This document shows, piece after piece, positions 1-6,003 of a stretch of DNA of 12,166 nucleotides. Numbering within the stretch: the first letter of the stretch is position 1; each line of letters begins with the position of its first letter. Below the pieces are notes generated by a model. It did no database searches and was not told the DNA's origin. It was given only the letters and a program-made list of their open reading frames with translations. Both the position numbers and the translations under genes were made by a program. Source of the stretch: JAPLKX01 sp035530195 (GTDB taxonomy: Bacteria > Hydrogenedentota > Hydrogenedentia > Hydrogenedentales > SLHB01); NCBI GenBank assembly GCA_035530195.1, contig DATKVG010000105.1, forward strand, positions 1-12,166. The letters run 5' to 3'.

Positions 1-7
1 ATCTCGG

Positions 8-25
8 AGCCGGCCGACGCCGGCT
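8..25. repeat. Perfect 7-bp inverted repeat (hairpin)
   Basis: AGCCGGC and GCCGGCT flank a CGAC loop. The stem is perfect and GC-only apart from its end pair. No T-run follows on either strand, so it does not look like an intrinsic terminator. It abuts the first DnaA-box-like octamer and shares one base with it. Confidence 0.6.
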
Positions 26-51
26 TATCCACTTATCCACCGCTATCCACA
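25..51 (+). other. Cluster of three DnaA-box-like sites
   Basis: TTATCCAC occurs twice back to back (25-32, 33-40), followed two bases later by CTATCCACA (43-51), all in the same orientation. The E. coli DnaA box consensus is TTATCCACA, so each copy matches at eight of nine positions. An A-rich tract follows immediately. Tight same-orientation arrays next to A/T-rich DNA are typical of DnaA-binding regions. No dnaA, dnaN, rpmH, parAB or mnmG gene is visible in the window, so an origin role is only a possibility. A chance octamer repeat is the main alternative. Confidence 0.4.
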
Positions 52-129
52 AAAGAAAAAGAACCAAAAAGAAAACCGGCTACTACGACGACTCTCTTGT
101 GTCTCTCAGGTCCGGGAAGTATCATACAA

Positions 130-152
130 GGCCGACTTCGCTGAAGTCGGCC
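130..152. repeat. REP-like palindrome, copy 1
   Basis: GGCCGACTTC and GAAGTCGGCC form a perfect 10-bp inverted repeat around a 3-base GCT loop. The same core recurs at 265-287. Such short GC-rich palindromes in intergenic DNA are typical of REP-like dispersed elements. There is no T-run to make it a terminator. Confidence 0.75.
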
Positions 153-264
153 CATTCCGCGCAAAGCTGCCCGATCAAGCGCAACTTGGAGCACCACGCT
201 GGCCCCAACCAAAGCAACGCCCGCTCATCACGCCAACCTTAATTCGCAGCCCCGAACGTTGACT

Positions 265-287
265 GCCCGACTTCGGCGAAGTCGGCC
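265..287. repeat. REP-like palindrome, copy 2
   Basis: CCGACTTC and GAAGTCGG (267-274, 278-285) pair perfectly around a GGC loop. One mismatch outside this stem breaks the 10-bp stem seen in copy 1. The arms have the same sequence as copy 1, so the two are repeats of one element and not independent hairpins. It ends about 20 bases before the promoter of the first gene. Confidence 0.7.
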
Positions 288-307
288 TACGGTGGCGAAG
301 GCAACCA

Positions 308-336
308 TTGCAAAAACCCTCTGGTAGTGCTACATT
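308..336 (+). promoter_or_regulatory. Putative sigma70-type promoter for the LolA-like pair
   Basis: TTGCAA (308-313) and TACATT (331-336) are separated by exactly 17 bases and each matches four of six consensus positions. Transcription would start near 343, giving a leader of about 50 bases before the ATG at 392. The next plausible start of the reading frame upstream, a TTG at 308, would lie inside the -35 box, which also argues for the ATG at 392. Confidence 0.4.
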
Positions 337-375
337 AGGATTTAACAGAGCCAATTGTGGGCAGAGGCACAACAA

Positions 376-382
376 GGGGAGG
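376..382 (+). promoter_or_regulatory. Shine-Dalgarno site that sets the start at 392
   Basis: GGGGAGG lies nine bases before the ATG at 392. That ATG also opens a textbook signal peptide, so the site decides against the longer frame starting at 308. Confidence 0.7.
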
Positions 383-391
383 AATTGCACT

Positions 392-1531
392 ATGCAACAC
401 GCCAAATCATTCCTCTCCCACTGCCGCCGCTTCATGCTTGTCGTGTTGGCCATGTCTTTCCCTGCCGCCATCTCCGCCCAGGAATCGCTCAATGAACCTC
501 GCTTCTATCTCGAGCGGCTGCTCGAGTACTACCAGGGCATTGAAACCATCAGCGCCGAGTTCACTGTAGCAAGCGAACGTGTCGACAACTCAGGAACCGT
601 TCAGAAGGATGATGTACTCTACACCTGTCGCTATTACCAGAAGGGGGATAATTTCCGGCAAGAAAACCGCACGTCCGATTGGCCGCAAAACTCCGATCTG
701 GCTGTATTCAAGGACGGGACTTCAAAAAGACTGCTTCGATTTCCAAAGGATCCCTCTTACCTGATGATCGATAGCCGAACAGGAAGCGGGTTGCCCTGGT
801 TAGGCAACCAGCTTTTCTTCTACGGCAGACAATTCGTGGATTTCGTACTGCAGAAACCGGATATTGTTACGCTCGTCGAAATGGGCCCACCGAAGCGTGT
901 GGACGACGGCAGCCGCAGGCTTGTGGAGGTCGCCGTTGATCTTGTCCTTGCAGTACAGGGACAAACCGGCTCTCTTCAACTCACGTTTCGTGTTGATCCA
1001 GACCGAAATTTTGCGCTCGCTTACATGGCCAAAGACAGTACGGAAGCAAACACAACAAACCACTCGACATACGAGGCGCGAAACTTCGTTGACGCCGGCG
1101 GCGGCTACTTCGCTCCCACCGAAATTGTGAAGACGTCGGCTTCCACAGAAAACGGAGAACACCTCCAGGAGTATCAAGCAACCGCCAAGGTATCGACGGT
1201 CGAGATTAACGCACCGCTGGACGACAGCCTGTTTGAACTCGTACCTGAGCCTGGCACCCACGTAAGCGACCAGATCGCCGGCCTCTCCTACGTTGCGGGC
1301 GAACACTTCGATGGGATGGGTGAGCCGCTTATCCCACGCGACTCTCAGGTCGAAAAGACTGAGCAACCGCCTGCCGCTCCGCCTGAACACGTCACGATTC
1401 CGGCTCCAACCCCAGCGGCAACGCCTGACGTTTCGCCGACACCGGTTCTTCTTGTTGCGGCACTCGTACTGCTTCTCTTCGGCGGGGTGGTTCTGTGGCG
1501 ATTACCCAGGAGGAAAATTGAACAACCATGA
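392..1531 (+). CDS. Exported LolA-like protein with C-terminal membrane anchor (copy 1)
   Basis: 379 residues. I see a signal peptide at residues 1-29 (basic start, hydrophobic core, AISA before QE), a folded region to about 295, a proline-rich linker at about 322-350, and a single membrane segment at 352-369 ending in a basic tail (RLPRRK). This predicts a domain outside the cytoplasmic membrane, tethered by its C-terminus. The start of the mature part, FYLERLLEYYQGIETISAEF (38-57), resembles the N-terminal helix of the LolA/RseB fold, which binds lipoproteins or lipids. Near the end of the domain is DDSLFELVPEPGTHVSD (about 277-293), a motif I associate with LolA-like secreted proteins of planctomycete-type bacteria. 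The fold assignment is inference from pattern; the ligand is unknown. Its stop overlaps the start of a paralogue by four bases. Alternatives are an RseB-like sensor or an unassigned secreted family. Confidence 0.88.
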   Translation: MQHAKSFLSHCRRFMLVVLAMSFPAAISAQESLNEPRFYLERLLEYYQGIETISAEFTVASERVDNSGTVQKDDVLYTCRYYQKGDNFRQENRTSDWPQNSDLAVFKDGTSKRLLRFPKDPSYLMIDSRTGSGLPWLGNQLFFYGRQFVDFVLQKPDIVTLVEMGPPKRVDDGSRRLVEVAVDLVLAVQGQTGSLQLTFRVDPDRNFALAYMAKDSTEANTTNHSTYEARNFVDAGGGYFAPTEIVKTSASTENGEHLQEYQATAKVSTVEINAPLDDSLFELVPEPGTHVSDQIAGLSYVAGEHFDGMGEPLIPRDSQVEKTEQPPAAPPEHVTIPAPTPAATPDVSPTPVLLVAALVLLLFGGVVLWRLPRRKIEQP

Positions 1532-2664
1532 ACAAAAGAATCCCGAACCTAATCGCTAGTTGCTGCCGGTTCCTGATTATGACGCTGGCCATCTCTCTCC
1601 CTGTCGCCGTCTCCGCCCAGGAGCCGCTGAAGGAGCCGCAGTTTTACATGGAGCGGCTGCTCGAATATTACCAGGGCATCGAAACCGTCCGCGCCGAGTT
1701 CGAGACTATCGCCCGTAAATCGGAAACCTTAAACCAAGTCGTCTCGACGAGCGACATCACAAAATCCTATCGCTATTTCAAGAGCGGCGAGAAGCAGCGT
1801 CAGGAAGAAGGATCGCCGGAAAACTTCCTTCGGGTAAGCGTGTCGCGCGACGACATGATGAAAGTGTTGAATAAGGAGCAGGTCGGTCCTCCGCAGATGG
1901 CCATACAACCCGACCAAGGCGGCCGGATAGGCAAGGCAAGGGATGGGTACCAACTTTTCTTCAAAAACATTGAAGCGCTGGCAATATGGCACGAAAAACC
2001 GGAAATTCTGAAAGGTCACGATCTGTCCGTAAAATACTTCACCGAACCCGACGGTCGGCAGACCATCGAGGTGGTGGTGTTCACAGGCAACGAGGAAAGA
2101 TTCATGCGTAGAACGTTCCGCCTGGATCCCAGCCGCGGCTACGTGCCGGTCGTTTTGGATGTCGAATGCAAGGATATGTCCCTGAGTTTTCACAAAGAGC
2201 GAATCGTGCGCGATTACGTTGACGCGGGCAACGGCTTATTGGCTCCCTCGCAAATTGAGGAGACGTTCCACTCCGAAGAGGCCGGCCGAGTTGCTGAGAG
2301 TTTCAGGACCACTCGTGTCTCAAGAGTGGTCTTTAATCAACCGGTGGACGACAGCCTGTTTGATTTGTTGCCGGAACCAGGCACCTTGGTTGCTGATTCC
2401 ATCGGCAATGTCAGCTACCAAGTGCCGGAGCCCGAAGCCAGGGACATTAATATTGCGGGGCGATCACTCGGTGCGCGCAAACAACCGGGCCAATCTCTAC
2501 AACAGCCACCCACTCAGCCACCCGTGGAGCCACCGCGGCAGGATGTGTCGTGGGAGAGGAAGAGGCCATACTGGTTGGCTGTCATGATAGCGATTATTGC
2601 CGCCGCGGTACTTGCCGTCGGAGTTGGAATCCGCAAGAAGAAAAATAGGAAGTCGCTGCAATAA
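1528..2664 (+). CDS. Exported LolA-like protein with C-terminal membrane anchor (copy 2)
   Basis: 378 residues and clearly a tandem paralogue of the preceding gene. It has a signal peptide (1-30, VSA before QE), FYMERLLEYYQGIETVRAEF at 39-58 (17 of 20 residues identical to copy 1), DDSLFDLLPEPGTLVAD near the domain end, a proline-rich linker (about 322-345) and a membrane segment (348-368) before a strongly basic tail (RKKKNRK). The middle of the domain has diverged far more than these ends. ATGA joins the two genes, so translation is probably coupled. An AGGAGG lies 14 bases before the ATG, rather far for a normal Shine-Dalgarno site. Same architecture and similar length suggest two proteins with related but distinct ligands, or a pair acting together; this is inference. 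Confidence 0.88.
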   Translation: MNKRIPNLIASCCRFLIMTLAISLPVAVSAQEPLKEPQFYMERLLEYYQGIETVRAEFETIARKSETLNQVVSTSDITKSYRYFKSGEKQRQEEGSPENFLRVSVSRDDMMKVLNKEQVGPPQMAIQPDQGGRIGKARDGYQLFFKNIEALAIWHEKPEILKGHDLSVKYFTEPDGRQTIEVVVFTGNEERFMRRTFRLDPSRGYVPVVLDVECKDMSLSFHKERIVRDYVDAGNGLLAPSQIEETFHSEEAGRVAESFRTTRVSRVVFNQPVDDSLFDLLPEPGTLVADSIGNVSYQVPEPEARDINIAGRSLGARKQPGQSLQQPPTQPPVEPPRQDVSWERKRPYWLAVMIAIIAAAVLAVGVGIRKKKNRKSLQ

Positions 2665-2665
2665 T

Positions 2666-2714
2666 GCGGACATGATCAGCCAAGGTCCGCGAGCCCGAAT
2701 CGGAAATCGGACCT
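2666..2714. terminator. Overlapping hairpins between convergent genes
   Basis: The 48-base gap between convergent genes holds competing inverted repeats: GCGGAC (2666-2671) can pair with GTCCGC (2685-2690), or AGGTCCG (2683-2689) with CGGACCT (2708-2714). The second stem reaches into the stop codon of the minus-strand gene. The position suits a bidirectional terminator, but neither strand has a T-run after the stem, so the call is weak. Confidence 0.3.
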
Positions 2715-4017
2715 ACTTTCCGGGATCTTTTAAGGGCTGGGATTTGGGCTGTTCGGGCACGACTTCGATCCGGATGCGAGAAACGAAGTTGGGGCCGCCA
2801 GCGAGTACCGTCATCTTGAACCGCCCGTGCTGGACTACCTCCCCCTGCATCGGAATGTGCCCCGAGATATGCATCAGCCACCCCCCCACCGTCTCGACCT
2901 CCTCATCCTCGATCAAGACGCCGACCGCTTCTGAGATTTCTTCGAGCGGCATGCGCGCATCGACCACGTAAGCGTTCGGCCCGAGCTTGTGGATGCGGCT
3001 CTCCTCGTGGTCGTACTCGTCCTGGATCTCGCCGAAGATCTCTTCGAGGATGTCCTCCATCGTGATGACGCCGTCGGTTCCGCCGTACTCGTCGGTAACG
3101 ATGGCGATGTGCTGTTTGGCGTCCTTCATCGCCCTGAACAGGTCGCCCACCTTCATGGTATCGGGCACGTGCATGATGTCTTTCACGAACCGGCGGATGT
3201 CTTCGCACTCGGGCTGGTCGTCCGTCAGCAGGCTGTAGGCATTGACCACGCCTGCGATCGTGTCGATGCTTTCACTGTAGATGGGGATTCGGGTGCGCCC
3301 GCTTTCCGCGAACACCTCGACCAGCTCGCTGCGCGTCGCCGTGTCGGGCAGGGCCTCGATCGCAATCCGCGGCACCATGATCTCCTTCGCCGTCGTCGAT
3401 TGCAGGTCGATGACCGAGTGGATCATCTCCTGCTCCTCGCGCTCGATGGTGCCGTGGTCGACCCCTTCGTCGACCAGCACCCGCACGTCTTCGAGCGTAG
3501 CCATCAGCGGCGCAAGATGCTGGTGTTTCGCCCCCGCCAGCCGCAGCAGCCCGCGCGTCGCCAGCGACAACGGAACCGCCAGCGGCGACAGCACCGCATA
3601 AAAAAACGAGATCACCGGGTACAGCACCAGCGTGAGCCGCGTCGGGTGCGTCCTGAAAATGCTTTTCGGAATGATTTCGGCGAACAGCAGAAAGATCGGC
3701 GCCACCACCGCGGCCGAGATGATATTCTCCAAAACCGCCGCATAATCCCGCGGCGAAACCTCCTGCACCACCCTCGAGATCATCAGCGTGCCCGCTACCA
3801 CCATCAGGTTCGTACCCAGCAGCAACATCGTGATCATCGAGTCTGGCCGCTCGATGTGTGCCAGCAGCCGCCGCGCCTTTTTCGAGCCTTCCTCCTCGGC
3901 CATGTACCGCACGCGGATCGGGTTGCTCGATACGAACCCGGTTTCGTAACCCGCAAACAAGCCCTGCAGCACTACCGCGGCAAAGAAAATCATGAACAGG
4001 AGAACAAACGAAGTCAT
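2713..4017 (-). CDS. CNNM/CBS/CorC-HlyC family membrane protein (copy 2)
   Basis: 434 residues, last gene of the operon. Domain order is a CNNM (DUF21) membrane region at about 1-185, a CBS pair at about 205-330 containing the family signature DEYGGTDGVIT (309-319), and a CorC_HlyC domain at about 340-422. The family is linked to Mg2+ (and Co2+) transport or resistance; the older name haemolysin C-like is not a functional statement. In the membrane part, AGYETGFVS keeps the conserved Glu-Thr, but the usual GNxxxN motif reads GTNLMVVAG and the usual GEIxPK reads AEIIPK. Transport residues may therefore be altered compared with the gene just upstream. The start overlaps the preceding stop (ATGA), with a well placed GGAGG seven bases ahead. 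The cytosolic CBS pair often binds adenine nucleotides in this family. Confidence 0.93.
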   Translation of the reverse strand: MTSFVLLFMIFFAAVVLQGLFAGYETGFVSSNPIRVRYMAEEEGSKKARRLLAHIERPDSMITMLLLGTNLMVVAGTLMISRVVQEVSPRDYAAVLENIISAAVVAPIFLLFAEIIPKSIFRTHPTRLTLVLYPVISFFYAVLSPLAVPLSLATRGLLRLAGAKHQHLAPLMATLEDVRVLVDEGVDHGTIEREEQEMIHSVIDLQSTTAKEIMVPRIAIEALPDTATRSELVEVFAESGRTRIPIYSESIDTIAGVVNAYSLLTDDQPECEDIRRFVKDIMHVPDTMKVGDLFRAMKDAKQHIAIVTDEYGGTDGVITMEDILEEIFGEIQDEYDHEESRIHKLGPNAYVVDARMPLEEISEAVGVLIEDEEVETVGGWLMHISGHIPMQGEVVQHGRFKMTVLAGGPNFVSRIRIEVVPEQPKSQPLKDPGK

Positions 4018-5516
4018 GGTTCATCCTCCCGGTTTTCCGCCCGCTCGGGAAGCTCGATACGAACCAGCGACGCCCGCTTCCTCTCGACCGCCTCGACCGT
4101 AAACTGTATCCCCGCGTAATGGATCCGGTCCCCCGCCTCGAGCACCTTCTCCGTCTTGTCCATGAGGAACCCGGCCACCGTATTGTGCTCGGCGTCCTCG
4201 ACGGGGATGTCGGTCAGTTCTGTCAATTCCTCGAGCGGCATGTTCCCCTTCACCCGGTACACCCGCTCGGCAACCTGCTCGTACGGCAGCGGCTCCGTCT
4301 CGTCGCGCAGGTCGCCCACGATCTGTTCGATGGCGTCGTGCAGCGTCACCAGCCCCTCCGTCCCGCCATATTCGTCCACCACGATCGCCAGGTGCGACCG
4401 CTGCCGCTGAACGTTCTTGATGAAATCCTGCACGCTCATCGTCTCCGGCACGAAATGGGCGGGTCTCACCAGCGTTTTTATTTGCCGATCGAGATCCTCG
4501 CGCATCACGCTCGGCAGCAGGTCCTTGGCAAACAGGATCCCCGTGATATGATCCAGGTCCTCCCGGAAAACCGGCACCCGCGAATACTCGTTTTCCCGAA
4601 ACAGAGCCAGCCCTTCCTCGACCGTCGCGTCTTCGGCCACGGCCACAACGTCCAGCCGCGGCACGACGATCTCACGCAAGTGGACGTCGTGAAACTCGAG
4701 GATCCGCCGGATCATCTCCCGCCCCTCTTCCTCGGTCGATCCCTTGGCCTCGCCGTTGCTCAGCATCGATTTCAGCTCGAGATCCGTGATGTACGGCGCC
4801 GCGCGAAGCTCGTGGAATCGCGTCACACGAAACAGGACGTCCGTCAGCCGAAGAAGGCCATTCCGCAGCGGCGCCAGCAGCCAGTCTGCCGCCAGCAGCG
4901 GGTACACCGCCACACGCGCCCACGACGCCTGCGCGCGCACCGCGAAAACTTTTGGCGTGATCTCCCCGAAAAAAAGCAACGCGCCCGTCGTCAGCACCAC
5001 CGCCGTCAAATACGCACCCGCCGCCGGAACCCCCAGCGAAAACTCGAACACGTCCTTGATCTGCGTGCCCAGCGTCACGCCGATCAGGGTGTTCACCAGC
5101 ATGTTGCCCACCAGGATCGTCGTCAGCAGCCGCCCCGGATCGTCCAGCATCCCCACCACGAGCCGCGAACTCAGCTTCCTGTCCTCCCGCATCGCACGCA
5201 ACTGGGGCTTCTGGATCGCCAGAAACGCCGTTTCACAGGACGAAAAGAAGGCCGAAAAAATCAGAAGGACCACCACCACACCAATCACCGTGGGCGTCAG
5301 ATATTCATGCCAGGAACGCGGCAGCGCCGCGTCACCCGCCGCGCCGAACGGCGCACCGGCCGCATAAACGGCGCACCCCAGCGCCACCAGCACCACGAGC
5401 AGCAGGGCGTGGCACTTGCGCCTCCATCCCCAGGGCGCGCCTGTGCCCCTCCGCTTGATTGTGCCCGCGCCAGATCGAATCAACGGGTCGCCGTCGTCGT
5501 CCACCAGTAAGGACAT
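4014..5516 (-). CDS. CNNM/CBS/CorC-HlyC family membrane protein (copy 1)
   Basis: About 500 residues. An N-terminal extension of some 70 residues carries an extra hydrophobic segment (38-55). CNNM motifs follow: SSCETAFLA (92-100), GNMLVN (137-142) and GEITPK (184-189). A CBS pair (about 280-402) includes DEYGGTEGLVT (381-391), and a CorC_HlyC domain covers about 415-490. All classical membrane motifs are intact, so this copy is the better candidate for a cation (Mg2+/Co2+) transporter. The start is uncertain: AAGGAG touches the ATG at 5516 with no spacer, and the same Shine-Dalgarno site would fit a CTG (5507) or GTG (5504) slightly downstream better. The choice changes only a few residues. 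It follows ybeY after four bases; ybeY next to corC is also found in enterobacteria (ybeY-ybeX). Confidence 0.94.
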   Translation of the reverse strand: MSLLVDDDGDPLIRSGAGTIKRRGTGAPWGWRRKCHALLLVVLVALGCAVYAAGAPFGAAGDAALPRSWHEYLTPTVIGVVVVLLIFSAFFSSCETAFLAIQKPQLRAMREDRKLSSRLVVGMLDDPGRLLTTILVGNMLVNTLIGVTLGTQIKDVFEFSLGVPAAGAYLTAVVLTTGALLFFGEITPKVFAVRAQASWARVAVYPLLAADWLLAPLRNGLLRLTDVLFRVTRFHELRAAPYITDLELKSMLSNGEAKGSTEEEGREMIRRILEFHDVHLREIVVPRLDVVAVAEDATVEEGLALFRENEYSRVPVFREDLDHITGILFAKDLLPSVMREDLDRQIKTLVRPAHFVPETMSVQDFIKNVQRQRSHLAIVVDEYGGTEGLVTLHDAIEQIVGDLRDETEPLPYEQVAERVYRVKGNMPLEELTELTDIPVEDAEHNTVAGFLMDKTEKVLEAGDRIHYAGIQFTVEAVERKRASLVRIELPERAENREDEP

Positions 5517-5520
5517 CTCC

Positions 5521-6003
5521 TTAGTTGCGCGTCCCGCACACCGGCCACGCGGAACTCGCGTCTACCTGCAGATACTCGGCCTGTTTGGCCCGCATCGCGT
5601 TGCGCTCGGCCGCCGTCCCGTGCGTGTAGCCGAGCAGGTGCAGCAGCCCGTGACAAAACAACAGCCGGACCTCGTCCCCCATCGCCTTCCGGTCACCCGG
5701 ATACCGACCCTCCACCGTCTCCAGCGATATCACAATATCGCCTAACACCAGTTGTTTCTCAGCGGCCCCGCCCACCTCCGCCAACTGATCGAACGACAGA
5801 ACGTCCGTAGGCTCGTTCTTGCCGCGATACTGCCGGTTGAGGTCCCGGATCGCCCCGTCGTCGCAAAACAGCACGCTCAACTCCGCGGTCTGCGTCACCC
5901 CTTCGCCGTCGCACACCCGCCGCGCAAGCCGTTTCAACACGTCCGCCCGGTACAGGCCCTTCCGGCTCGATTCGTTCCGCAACAGCACATCGAGCTTCCT
6001 CAC
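5521..6003 (-). CDS. ybeY: YbeY, 16S rRNA maturation endoribonuclease
   Basis: 160 residues, the usual length. YbeY is a zinc-dependent single-strand endoribonuclease needed for 16S rRNA 3'-end maturation and 70S ribosome quality control. The three-histidine metal site is seen as HGLLHLLGYTH, with H118, H122 and H128. The conserved YRGKNEPTDVLSF block (59-71) with its functional arginine R60 and LGDIVIS (87-93) are present. The Asp usually found just before the last histidine (GYDH) is Thr here; zinc ligands are unaffected. The start is GTG in a GTGA overlap with the preceding stop, with a G-rich Shine-Dalgarno-like run a few bases upstream. Neighbours PhoH (YbeZ) and CorC (YbeX) are its standard genomic partners. 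Confidence 0.96.
   Translation of the reverse strand: MRKLDVLLRNESSRKGLYRADVLKRLARRVCDGEGVTQTAELSVLFCDDGAIRDLNRQYRGKNEPTDVLSFDQLAEVGGAAEKQLVLGDIVISLETVEGRYPGDRKAMGDEVRLLFCHGLLHLLGYTHGTAAERNAMRAKQAEYLQVDASSAWPVCGTRN

Larger units (their letters stand above)
1..391. other. Non-coding region upstream of the LolA-like gene pair
   Basis: No credible gene was found here. The open frames that cross it have no recognisable protein features and run antisense to, or start upstream of, the first real gene. The stretch holds a hairpin (8-25), three DnaA-box-like octamers (25-51), an A-rich tract (51-75), two copies of a REP-like palindrome (130-152 and 265-287) and a plausible promoter (308-336). The 112 bases between the palindromes show nothing I recognise. 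The gene to the left lies outside the window, so its orientation is unknown. Confidence 0.7.

Noticed and set aside
25..51. CRISPR-like or minisatellite reading of the TTATCCAC repeats
   Set aside because: Units are only 8 bases with no spacers and the third differs in spacing; DnaA-type sites explain the sequence better.
308..391. 28-codon N-terminal extension of the first LolA-like gene from TTG 308
   Set aside because: The extension places polar sequence before a perfect signal peptide, and its start lies inside the -35 box; the ATG at 392 has a strong ribosome site.
175..492. 105-codon minus-strand frame over the region before the first gene
   Set aside because: It runs antisense into the signal-peptide region of the first gene, has no family features and contains the second palindrome inside its sequence; treated as a shadow.
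2989..5510. Long plus-strand frames opposite the two CorC genes
   Set aside because: They are rich in Arg, His, Gln and Pro, typical of antisense shadows of GC-rich genes, and the minus strand carries unambiguous domains.
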